DNA from: Orobanche coerulescens
Lineage: Eukaryota > Streptophyta > Magnoliopsida > Lamiales > Orobanchaceae
Length of the DNA stretch: 64,000 nt
Direction: 5' to 3'
Assembly: GCA_033398695.1 (NCBI GenBank)
Contig: CM065802.1
Location: forward strand, 206,045,096-206,109,095
In this document: in pieces, positions 23,434-34,100 of the stretch
How the letters are laid out: every line of letters starts with the position of its first letter
Position numbering within the stretch: the first letter of the stretch is position 1
The notes under the pieces: model-generated
Database searches by the model: none
What the model saw: the letters and a program-made list of their open reading frames with translations, nothing else
What the model was told of the DNA's origin: nothing
Position numbers and translations under genes: made by a program

Positions 23434-24243
23434 CTACTGTTTCTTTGCTTCCGTTGCTTTCTCTACTGCTGCCTCCTTCATATCATAGGCCAATGCCTTG
23501 TCCTGGTACTGTCGCAAGGTGGTACATTCAAATCCGGACATATACTGCTGAATTTCCGGCTTCATTCGCATGTCAAAATGAAAAATCTTCTCTGCCTCGG
23601 TCCTGACCAAGTGGCGCACATAAGTCAGCTGGTGATTAAAAGTCTTAATCACGTCCGTCACAGATGCTCCCGAATCTTGTGGTGAGAAAAAATCCCGAAC
23701 CCGGGCTTCTCTAACTGGACGAGGACAATACTGTGCCTCCATCATCAATTTGAATTCCGTCTAGTCAACATTGTGCTCCTCCGGTCGAATGGCTTCCCAC
23801 CAGTCGAAAGCCTCCCCGGTCAAAAGATACTGGGTGACCGGAACCTTCCTATCGTTGGGACAGTTAATCCCTGCAAAAATCTTCTCTAATTCCTTCAGCC
23901 AGTGATCCCAAGAAAGCGTCTCGTGAGCGTCAAATTTCGGAGGATGCAATTTGACCACCTCGGTAAGCCATTTATCTCCCCGATTTTCCACGTTATGCTG
24001 CTGTCCCATCGCCGTCTGCATGCGATCCACAACTTGAGCAAACTGGTTTATCTGGGCAACCACCTGTTGAAGCACTCCCGGCACGTTAGGATCTGCATTA
24101 TTATTTGCCGACCCCTGCTGTCCCCCGGAATGTGAATCCGTTCGACTAGCGGCTATCTCTGGGGTAGATACCGACTCTTCTTGCCTCGTATTTCCACGTC
24201 CGCGTCCACGACCGCGTCCGCGTCCACGACCTCCTCTCAACAT
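23434..24243 (-). pseudogene. B gag: capsid-like region
   Basis: The probable start at 24243 is followed by an RG-repeat N-terminus (RGRGRGRGRG). The plant retrotransposon gag core comes next (KLHPPKFDAHETLSWDHWLK and LLTGEAFDWWEA). TAG stops in the same frame occur at 23761-23763 and 23434-23436. The first stands where related gags have Trp, consistent with a G-to-A change. With these stops no full gag can be made. Confidence 0.88.
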
Positions 24244-24467
24244 ACTGTAAACATAAATACTCAATATCCAGGACAAACTTTCTCAAAGTACATCCATCAA
24301 TGTTTAAAAGACATGAATTAAATAAAACAGTAGTATTCGAGATTAGGAAACTTACAACCACGGTCCACATGACGATGCTGGCTCAGCAGTGATGTTACGA
24401 ACGACCAATAATCAAATAACGTAAACAGACCCAACTAACCCGACTGCCAAGATATCCATAAATCTTA

Positions 24468-24479
24468 GCTCCGATACCA
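24468..24479 (-). other. primer binding site of B
   Basis: The minus strand reads TGGTATCGGAGC, one base from the consensus tRNA-iMet site, five bases from the LTR. Confidence 0.88.
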
Positions 24480-24484
24480 TATTC

Positions 24485-26833
24485 TGTAACACCCCGAGAT
24501 ATTCGGAATAATTACAGCGCCGTAAACCCTTTAGATAAGGATTTACAAGGCTAATTTTAAAAGAAGTGTAAAAACAATACAATCGAACAACCGAAGTTCA
24601 AATACAGATTTGATTCAACCGATCAAATGAGTTAACTTATACAACCATATCGAATTGACTTTATTAAAACAGACGTACTCGAGTACTAAACGAACCAAGA
24701 AGACAAATCACAATAACAATAACATCAATCACATCACTGAGCCATTTCATCGTCCTGTCGGTACTGTGGTTGCCTCCCCGCTCCTCGGCTACCTGAACAT
24801 CAAAACAATGTCCACCCCCGAAGGGGTTAGCAAAACAATGCTAGTACAAGTATCATCATACAATAAATCATCAATGCATCATAAAACATGCAAAACGGAC
24901 TTCCGCCACGGGAATCCAACGATGCGAATCCTCACGATTCCATCAACACAATACAAGGTAATCCAGCGATCCAGCGCCCTCAGCATAGATCCCCATGATG
25001 ATCCCTTCGGACCAACGCATGGTGGAAAACCCGTCCAACGATCCAGCGCCCTCAGCATAGATCCCCATGATGATCCCGTCGGACCAACGCATGGTGGACA
25101 TTCGATCCAGCGCCCTCAGCATAGATCCTCATGACCCCCTCGGATCATTTATACCATAATCAATAAATTATGCATACACATATGCATTTCAATATGTTCA
25201 TCAATACGAACAAATAACAACGAATATCACGAGAATTTTCAGAAATACATCTCATATTCAACAATATGAACAAAACCACAAGCATGATAAATCGAACTCG
25301 ACATATGATACTTGCCTCGAAAATGACAAGGACGAAACACTTCAATGATCTCGACACACTCGAAGGCCGCCTCCTTCGATCAACGTAACAAGCTCGAACC
25401 TTAACAAAAGGAATGATATACAAATCATCTCAAGTCGAACGATGGCCTAACAATTCGGTCTACGGCCGAAAAGCTCAAAACAAACAATCTGCCTGGACTG
25501 CTTAGCGTGCGCTACGTACTCTACGTAACGTGCGCTAAGCCGACCTATTAGCGTACGCTATCGTGTAAGACTAGCGTGCGCTAGCTACGAACTGACAGTT
25601 CGAATCGGCTGATACATAACGTACGCTACGTACGTACGTTAACTGAACCCCGATAGCGCACGTTAACATACATATGTTAGCGTGCGCTAACCTTGCATGG
25701 CAGAATACTGCTACCGAAAAAACTGGGTTGAAAGATGGTAAATTCACGAATTCTATGTTGATACAACATGTCATCCTCAAGCATGTCATGCTAAAAAGGT
25801 TTTGTGGAAGTTCCATGATCATGAGGTACAAAAATACGGATAATCAACTCAACATCAATCTTATCTTCGATCTTCAAGAAATATACCAAGTTCCGACTAT
25901 TCCAAGTCCCAAAACATATGATTCCTTACGTAAAACATACGAACTAGGTAATCTTCATATACTAGTCGATTGGTTTGGGAGATACATAACATGCTTAGGA
26001 ATCCTCATACAAAAAGGTTCAATGGATCATACGATGAATAAGTGTCGAAACGTCGAAAATATCCTTCTAACACATGATGTACGACTAATAACGAATCTAA
26101 CTAACTAGACGAACATGATCAACATCCTTTAGAACACAACTAGTATTGGTGAAGAATCACCTACCTCAAGGTAGTGAAGAACACGGAGGAAAATGAAGCA
26201 ATCCAACACCGAAAGCTTGAACACCAATCTCCAATGATATACGATCTTCAATCACGAACCAGAATGTTGATACGAAGTGTTTAGGATGAAGGATGTTATG
26301 TTCTAAGTGTAAGGATTCGGGTAATGGGAGAAGAGAGAACTGAAATCACGAATAGGATGATGTCCTATTTATAATAAATGGCTATTAGCGCGCGCTAGAC
26401 CCTACTCGTAGCGTGCGCTAACGGCTTGCTGACTTGACTGAATTCAGCACTTAGCGTGCGCTACGCATATACCTGTAGCGTGCGCTAAGGCGTTGACTCG
26501 GCTTTTCCCGAAAGCCGTCCAGGTATATCCCGACACTATCCGATAGGGGTCCCCCGGCCAGATCTCACCTACCGCACGTCCCAATCAAATTGACCACGCA
26601 TAGCGTGCGCTAATGACCCTCAGTAGCGTGCGCTATGAATCCACGTTAGCGCACGCTAAACATAGCCGGTAGCGTGCGCTACATGCGCAGATTTAAAATC
26701 TTTAAATCACAACCACGAAATTAAACGCTCGACAACATCGGATTATGAAATACGGAGAATAGTACTCAGACAAAAATACAATCATTACAATATTACAAGT
26801 TCCAATTACATAACAGAAATCTCGGGTATTACA
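24485..26833 (-). repeat. 5' LTR of B
   Basis: It is collinear with 15279-17625, with about 30-35 substitutions noticed by eye (roughly 1.4 percent) and one small indel. The minisatellite is at about 24977-25139. Palindrome arrays are at about 25500-25691 and 26384-26680, and the TATA box is near 26363-26375. Confidence 0.95.
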
Positions 26834-28313
26834 GTCGCGGCATTGGTTGGTGCTGTGGCCGGGACTCTTATGGCAGGCACAATATTGATTGTCGTCTAGA
26901 TGACCGTGGTCCCTTATCGCCTTTGGCTTGTTCAGCGACTCGCGCCCCTTGATGGCGTAAAAAATGTGGGCTGGAGTTCGGTTGAACGTATGGAGGAGAT
27001 GGGCTTCCATATCCTCGAAGGCCTTGAGATCTCTGGGTAGCCTGGCGACCGCCTTCTTATTTTTGGCGATCGCCGTCTTTCGGACGGGAGGTGGCGTTTC
27101 CTCGCCTAGGCAGAGGGTAAGCAGCTTCTGCCTGGTCAGAAAGTCGGCAGCCTTAGCGCGGAATATCGCGTAGGTTGGGGGGGATGTCCTTCGTCAGATG
27201 TCTAAACATGGGTGAGTGACCGTAGAATCCCCCCAGGACAGAATAGAGAGCGAGCTCGTCGCTGATGGGTTCGCCGGTGAGGACGATTTCGTCCACTCGG
27301 TCGATGTAGTCTGCATCGGATTCGTCTTCTCCCTGCCTGACTTTCATCATGCGGTGGGGGCCTTCTGGTCTGGCGACCTTGGCGGCGAAGTATGACGTGA
27401 AGTCATTCGCCAGTTTCTCAAAGGAGATGATCGATCGTGATGGTAGCGAGACGTACCACCTATGGGCCAGCTCGTCCAATGTTAACAGGAAGATTCGGCA
27501 CTTAGTTGCATCTGATGCCCCATACCCGGTCATGTATATCCGGAACTTGCTTAGGTGGGTTTCGGGGTCTGACCTCCCTTCGTATAGAGGTGTTTTGGGA
27601 GGAGCGATCTTTGGTTGCACGGGGGCGAGCTCGATGTGGACCGCGAGTGGCTCGGTCGGTCCGATGATCTTTCTGCTGGTGCTTGCCCCAGCGTCCAAGA
27701 GTGCTTTCATCTCGTTGAGCTGGCGTTGCATTGCGGCCATCGCCGTGGCCTGGCTGCTCGTGGCTAGACGCTCGGAGCGGGAGCCGAGGCGATCTAGTAC
27801 TGACCCCCTGGCATTCGGAACGGGAGCCATGTGGCTGATCTGCCTTCGGCTGTGAGTTGGGTAGGCCGAACTCCTGGTGACGGATTCGGATTCCGTTGTC
27901 TCGTGGTTGGGGCCAGAATGCCCCGGTCGCCATGATGGATCGCTCCCCAGGCGACTGAATACGAAACTGTCCGACCTTGCGAGAGCCTTTTCTCGCGATT
28001 TGGGGCTTTCTGACGATCGCTCGCCCAGTAGCCCCTTGAACTTCCGTTTGCCTACGCGGCGGATGGCCGATGGAGATATAGCGGGCGCAGCGCATGCTCT
28101 CCGTCGCTCCTTTAGGAAGGCCATAGCTTCCTCGATCTGTTCCGTGGTTTGGAACTGATCGAGTGAGAGACTGGGGCCACCCCTCAGGTGCGGGATCGAG
28201 AGTCTCGCTTTGCCGCGACTTCCCTCTGCCATCGGCTGGGGCTCGGATTGAGCCGGGATTGGGTGTCCGGCGGTTCGGAGAGTGGCTCTCTTCGATGTGG
28301 TGGCGGACGTCAT
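26834..28313 (-). pseudogene. gag of the outer Tat-like element
   Basis: The start at 28313 opens a frame with a basic, disordered N-terminus. The retrotransposon gag core follows (DPETHLSKFRIYMTGYG, WYVSLPSRSI, RMMKVRQGEDESDADYIDRV). The frame breaks at a run of seven G on the plus strand (27177-27183). It continues one frame over, with a linker and the knuckle CACHKSPGHSTNQC. Insertion B lies two codons later, and gag finishes at 15278-15214. Gag would form the particle that packages the element RNA. No other pol part is present. The frameshift may be a real mutation or a homopolymer sequencing error. Confidence 0.85.
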
Positions 28314-28419
28314 GATTCTGAAGGCTTTCTTTGAAGCGCAGTGAGTGTCACTTCAAGTATATGCCCCGAGAACAGTGAGTGTTCTTCGGGACGGTAGGAA
28401 TAAAAATGAAGGTTTAGAT

Positions 28420-28437
28420 CCCCTTCTTCTAACGCCA
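28420..28437 (-). other. primer binding site of the outer element
   Basis: The minus strand reads TGGCGTTAGAAGAAGGGG two bases inside the LTR. The TGGCG start and G-run resemble the TGGCGCC-type sites of Tat and Athila elements rather than tRNA-iMet. The exact tRNA is not certain. Confidence 0.6.
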
Positions 28438-29037
28438 ATTGTTGCTACCCAAAATATTATCCGGAGATAGATATTGCTGGAATGGATGGATAGCAAACAA
28501 AGTGCGAGAGCACTTCCGTAGAGAAAGTATATAACACAAGATTTGCCGAGGTTGTTAGTTCCGGGCTTGAATGCTCTCGCGAGATGTTATTAATACGAAT
28601 ATTCGGGGATACAAGTATTAATGTCAGAATACTATTACAATGGGTGTAACGATTCTAGTTATCTTAGCTAATGAGCGTGTAGATTGCCAGAAGAACCAGA
28701 TATGATGCTATGTGAGTTCTTGTAACAACTTTGATGAACTGTGACGGACGTGAGAAATCGACAGTCTCTCACGGCGTGTAGTAGCTATATGTTTGAGCTC
28801 CGGGGCTTGTGAATATGAACTGTGGAGACTTCTTGCCTCGGCCGACCATCTTCTGGTTGAGAGGTACTGAGAGGGAAATCCTGAAGTAGATTCAGGTGAG
28901 GAAGCCGGGAGCCTGAGAATATGTATGTTTGTATGTATTTCGGAATGATTTTCCAACTCAAAAGAGAACCCTTTTCTGCTATGAGTGGTACTGAGAGGAA
29001 CTAATTCCGAACCCTTTTCCAGTTGCTGAATGTTCTC

Positions 29038-29045
29038 TATTTATA
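29038..29045 (-). promoter_or_regulatory. TATA box of the outer LTR
   Basis: The minus strand reads TATAAATA, followed by GAG. It sits about in the middle of the LTR, with the GATCG-rich U3 stretch (29060-29550) upstream. Confidence 0.6.
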
Positions 29046-29059
29046 GGACTGGGACATGC

Positions 29060-29550
29060 CGAGCGATCGCCTCTGCTGTATTATAATAAGCGGGCGATCG
29101 TCTTTTAGCACATGGGCTGGTCCCCTTAAAGTCCGCAGAAGTTGCTGGCAGCCAGCTGTGCGGTCCAATGAGGAGCCTGCACGCGTCTGAGTCGCTATCA
29201 CGGGCGGTCCCACCTTGTACCTTTCGGCGAGTTTGTCGGTAGGTGAGTAGGTGATGACAGGCTGTGGTCAACGATCCATGAAACGCGGCGCCTGTCGCGG
29301 ATCTGCACATGGGAGCTGCTCTGAGATCCAGTCCTTGTGGACTTTGACGAACGAAGGTCTTGTTCGTGGCGTAGGACGATCGTCTTAGGTCGGACATCAG
29401 AGACGGTCGCTGGACGCCAAAGGCGATCGCCTAGAGAGTCGATCGCTAGATGCTCGAAGGTGGACTGTTATCTCCGCTTAAGCGCGCCTGCCATAACATG
29501 ATTGGTTGGAGACTCGGTCGCTCGGCCTTGTAGTCGATCGCCTGTCGAGG
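29060..29550. promoter_or_regulatory. GGCGATCGCC-like palindromes in outer LTR U3
   Basis: Six or more CGATCG-centred motifs occur in 490 bp, including GCGATCGC near 29064, GACGATCGTC near 29380 and the perfect GGCGATCGCC near 29422. The position upstream of the TATA box matches the palindrome arrays of families A and B. Confidence 0.5.
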
Positions 29551-29773
29551 TGAATAAATCTCGATACAACAAATACGAAATAAAGTTCAGTATGCAAAAA
29601 TTTCATAACATTATCATATGAACCAAATGGCATACTAAATCTTGGACTCTGTTAAATCAATCCAAGATAAACCATTATTTTTGAAATTTATTCTTACTTT
29701 GTCTCGAATAAATTTAGTAGGTGAGTCAAGTGAAGTTTATCCTGGAAATCGATTTTACTTGATTTATGCAGGC

Positions 29774-29775
<2 letters not shown>

Positions 29776-29809
<34 letters not shown>
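29776..29809. repeat. poly-T run, 34 bases
   Basis: An uninterrupted homopolymer. It could be the A-tail of a retroposon in minus orientation or simple slippage; no body was recognised next to it. Its length is likely unreliable in the assembly. Confidence 0.9.
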
Positions 29810-29811
<2 letters not shown>

Positions 29812-30509
29812 GCTTCATTAAGTTATTTTAGTTTTGTTTTTATTCGATAATGCATATTTACTTGCTTTCGTAGGTTGATAGTTATTTTAATATTTTATTT
29901 GGTCGCGATTTTAATTCTCTAGTTTATGTTAAGCTTTTGAGAAGAATTTTTGAGAACCTTGTTGTTAGTCGTTGATCGTCAACGATGAATTAAAGTTATC
30001 TTTAATGATTAAAGAATACTGAAATATTCTTGATTTGATTTTGGAAATGAAGAGGGTTCACGGTTTTTATCGGACAGAGTAATGAATTTGATTATTTAAT
30101 AATCTCATATCAAGTAAGGTAGCCTATATTTCTACTGTCCGAGATCATGACTATTGATAGATACTCTTGGAGGCGCCAGATCAAAGTTGTGGATTCTTTT
30201 ATCGAGAACGGTACTGTAGAAGAGAGCCTCAGGGTTAGATTGTCTCGGTTAGCATTGACCTAGAGCATTGCATTTTCTATTTTTATTGTATATTTTATCC
30301 TATTTTCTTTTGCGTATGGTGTATTTTTGACAGGGAGCTGGGCGCAGAGTCAACCCCTCTTCTGTTAGAGCAATGTTCATCAAGAGTGTAGTTGCCAAAC
30401 TCCCTTAGGTAAGTCTCATGTGAATTAAGTCATGGGCTCAGGTATGGTTTTAAGCTTTTTCGAATCTTATGTTTCTTTGTATATATCACTCAATACTTTG
30501 TTGCGCACT

Positions 30510-30645
30510 AAGTTGGGGGTCTTCACGGAAACAGCCTTCCTACCGTAAAAAGTAGAGGCATGGTCTGCGTATATTTTACCCTCCTCAGACCCTGCTTTGA
30601 GCGAGATATACTGAGTATGTTTGGTTTGGTTTGGTTTGGTTTGGT
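30510..30645 (+). mobile_element. Au-like SINE, 5' truncated
   Basis: The sequence contains GGAAACAGCC, GGCATGGTCTGCGTA, TTTACCCTCCTCAGACCC and ATACTGAGTATG in the order known from the Au SINE family of flowering plants. It ends in a (TTTGG)5 tail in place of the usual TTG repeats. The tRNA-like head is not recognisable. Confidence 0.75.
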
Positions 30646-30969
30646 GAGCACTTCCTCTATGAATAGAAGTTCTTTCTAGTAGAGCTCATCACGACCATCA
30701 TAACCTAACTCCAGGACCGCTACGGGCACTGATCCTCCTATTCAAAGTCAAAGTTTCTCCTGTTGAATGTAGTTTCTCCGGGAGCGAGCTAACTGGGGAG
30801 AGAAGACTAGCTATAAAAACTCCGGAAGACAACACATGAACTATCCAGGACGTAAAGAAGAGTAGATTTACTTATGCCCTGCTATTCTCCAAAATCATAC
30901 TACATTATATGTCCCTACGAGTCTGGGATTATTCTTTGCTCATATATTAACGGTATAGTAGAAAAAAAA

Positions 30970-31030
30970 GGTATTACTAAACACCGTCCAAAATTACTAG
31001 CCACCGCCCTATAAGATTACCTTTTTATCC
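30970..31030 (+). repeat. left terminal inverted repeat of the MULE
   Basis: It starts GGTATTACTAAACACCG and ends near TTACCTTTTT. It differs from the right end by one extra T and a few substitutions. Confidence 0.92.
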
Positions 31031-31148
31031 ATTTCAAGTCTTTCATTATTTCTAAACACCACACCACACCAAAATCTTTCAAGCTCAAGTTTTTCGAATA
31101 TAACACACAATCAAATATATATCGTCAATATTATCTACAACTACGAAA

Positions 31149-34100
31149 ATGGACGAGAATTCGCATCTGGAGGTAATTTTTCGGAGAAAATGATGCAGAC
31201 GTCTGATTATTCCGCCTGTTCCATGGTACAGGCGTCCCCAGTCGCCTTTGGACCATGGTACAGGCGTCAGTGCGACGCTCCGTCCTAGGTCTAGGCGTCT
31301 AAACCAGACGCCCGAACCATGGTCGGACGTCCGATTGAACGCTGTGCCATGGCTAGGCGTCCGATCAGACGCTGTACCGTGGCTACTGCCGCCGCCTCGG
31401 CCATGGTCCAGGCGCAATTTTGACGCTGGACCATTTTTTGCTCGACTTTAAATATTAATAATAATATTATTGGTATTATTATTAACATTCTGTCAATTAA
31501 AAATTTCAGGTTATATTGGAAGAATTTGAAGGCGACGGCGTTGATTATAGTGGTTATTTCGTTAATGACGAAATATTCGCTAGTGATTGTGATGCGATTG
31601 CTTGGGCGAAAAAAATTGCTCTTCAAATTGGTTTCGAGTTGATCATTTCATCGTACAAGAATAAAGGAAAGACAAAGCTATTGAGATGTAACCATGGTGA
31701 ACGGTACAGAGGGGTATTAAGAGATTTGGATGTCGCTGTTCGAAAGGACACAAAGACGAAAGCATGCAAGTGTACATTTCAGATAAAGGCCGAACAATTG
31801 CATGACTTGAGTGGTTGGATAATCAGACCGATCTCTGGAAGTAAGGGTATGCACAATTACTCATTTATTGTTTATCCGGAGGGGCATCGTCAAATGAGTG
31901 GACTGAGTAAATTGGCCAAACAAGTTGTTCGTGAGATGAGTGCTGCTCAAGCCAAGCCGTGTGCCATCTTGGCGGCCATTCAGAATAAATTTCCCGAGGA
32001 CAAACCGACTAGACGACATATCTATAATTATAGAGACCACTTGAGGAAGCATGATTTTGAAGAAAGAGATGTCGTCGGTCAGTTTCACCATTTGGCTGTG
32101 ACGAATAACTACGTACATTGGACGCAGGCCGACCCGGATACAAATGCTGTTACCCACGTGTTCATGGCACATCCAACATCAATCAACTTAATCCGGACCT
32201 ACAGATTGTTCATTGGCATGGATTCCACCTACAAAACGAATAAGTACAAGATGCCATTTCTCGAGATAGTCGGGATGACTCCATGTAAAAAGAACTTCCT
32301 AATCGCCTATGCAATTATGAAAGATGAGACCGAATCGAGCTATGCGTGGGTGTTACAGAAGTTGAAAATTTTGCTTGGGTTTGATGTTCATCCGACGGCT
32401 ATTGTTACGGATCGCAAGTTGGGATTGATGCGTCCTATTGAAGAGATATTTTCACAGAGTGCCCACTTGCTTTGCACATGGCATATTAATAAGGATGTTG
32501 AAGACAAGGTCTACAGAATTTGTGGAAAAGATAAAGAAATGGGCCAAAGGTTTAAAAATAGGAAATGGAAGAAAATCATGGAAGCGGCGACCGAAGAGGA
32601 ATATGATCAAGCGGTGCAACTCATGAAGGATACATGGAGATGGAATCCTAAGGTGATATCATACGTTGAGGGTACATGGCTAAAATACAAGGAGATGTTC
32701 GTTGTTGCATGGAGGAATAAAGTGCTTCATTTTGGAAAAACAACCACTTGTAGAGTTGAGAGTGCACATGCCGAGTTAAAGCAATGGCTTAATTCTTCCA
32801 CCGGAGCCCTCGATACCGTCTGGACCAAAGTGAACCAGGAGATTAAATCACAACTTACGCAGATCAGATACACACTTGAACAGTCTAGGTGTCGTACAGG
32901 CGTGGTGTATTCTGGTATTCCGTTCAACTACTTGCGCTGTCGTGTTTCCCATCATTGTGTGCGATTGCTGTTGAATGAATTGACACGTATGAGAGAATTA
33001 AGTGATCAAGTGTACGATCGTTGCGGCTGTTCACTCCAAACCACCCATCAGATTCCTTGTGCGTGTGAGCTCAAGAGACATATGGAATCGCGGACCCCAT
33101 GCAGTGTTAGTCGTCTTCACATATTTTGGCAAACACTTATTATTAGTGATGGTGGGGACACGACCGAATTTGTCGATCCTTCTACCGGTGCTGAATCGGA
33201 GGACCAGCGGTACTTTCAGGCCCTTGTCGATGAGGTCAGACAGAGCGATCCTGCAGTTGTCCATAACATATCACTTATGATCAACGATCATCTTCACCCT
33301 GATCAAATGAGTTACGTTGAACCACAAGTGAATACGGCAGTTAAGGGTCGACCAAGAGGAAGTTCATCGACTAGACGCGATCCTAGTGGTTGGGAGTATA
33401 GCCAAAGGGGTCGTGGTCGTTCCCGCTCATCCAGTGGTCGTGGCCGCAGCTCTTCTGCATCAGTCCACAATGCCTCTTCATCAGGTATGAACAAATTTAT
33501 TAATACCGTGTCTTTTTTATATTGGACTAGGATACTTATGTATTACATGTTAAATAAAAAGATAATTTTTATTAGAAACAAAAATAAAAATAGTCTTCTT
33601 GACTAATTTTTTATATTTATATGTTACAAGTTAAATAAAAAACGTTAGGAATAAAAAAAAATCCAGGATGTAAATTGACTTTTGAATTTTTATATTTCTT
33701 TTAATATATTGCCGACATATAATAATTCCGTCAATTTATAAGAAATTTTTTTGTAGATGTATTATTTTTTGAAGTTTTTCAATGAGTTGTATCTTTTTAA
33801 ATTCGATAATATGTAATATATTGAATATGTGTTTGCAGATGGACACCACCGAGTGGAGATTGGTAACTATCACCATATCGACAAGATACCGGGAATTATT
33901 TTGCCGTTTGTTGAAGGTTATCTCGATGTCCCCGGAGACGGTAATTGCGGATTTCGTGTTATCGCCGACTACATATTTGGCGACCAAGATAAATGGCGTA
34001 TTGTACATGTATGCATTGCAAATGAAATTATGGCTAACTGTACACTCTACCGATCGATCTACTATGATGGGATTGAACCTGAGGTTCGACATATTACATG

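Larger units (their letters stand above)
15279..26833 (-). mobile_element. Ty3/gypsy chromovirus B, full length, with a nested solo LTR
   Basis: LTRs of about 2.35 kb (15279-17625 and 24485-26833) flank gag-pol on the minus strand. The target duplication GTCGC is at 15274-15278 and 26834-26838. A tRNA-iMet-like primer site and a polypurine tract are both present. Domains in order are gag, CCHC knuckles, aspartic protease, reverse transcriptase, RNase H, integrase and C-terminal chromodomain, which defines a chromovirus, most like the Tekay/Del group (inferred). By eye the LTRs differ at only about 30-35 positions, yet gag-pol carries stops and frameshifts, so the copy is defective. Confidence 0.95.
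3206..29571 (-). mobile_element. outer non-autonomous Tat-like Ty3/gypsy element (nest host)
   Basis: Parts surviving between later insertions are 3206-4699, 13332-15278 and 26834-29571. On the minus strand the order is 5' LTR, primer site, gag with a zinc knuckle, then about 1.5 kb with tandem repeats, then an ORF on the opposite strand. No protease, reverse transcriptase or integrase remains between gag and that ORF, so it could only move in trans. Gag type, primer site and an extra opposite-strand ORF downstream are traits described for the Tat lineage (Retand/Grande-like). The lineage call is inference and needs a domain phylogeny. The 3' LTR would lie left of the window. Confidence 0.75.
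28440..29571 (-). repeat. 5' LTR of the outer Tat-like element
   Basis: The plus strand begins TGTTGCTACCC and ends CGATACAACA, so on the minus strand it runs TGTTGTATCG to GGTAGCAACA (1132 bp). The inner edge is fixed by the primer site. The outer edge is an inference from the TG...CA rule, because the partner LTR is outside the window. A TATA box lies at 29038-29045. Confidence 0.75.
29572..30959. other. non-coding interval between the Tat-like element and the MULE
   Basis: AT-rich sequence with a 34-base T run (29776-29809) and an Au-like SINE (about 30510-30645). A short exon-like stretch bounded by GACAG and GTAAG lies at about 30335-30411 but encodes nothing I recognise. No gene is supported. 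Confidence 0.5.

Noticed and set aside
30335..30411. Exon-like block bounded by GACAG and GTAAG
   Set aside because: No partner exons and no recognisable protein in any frame.
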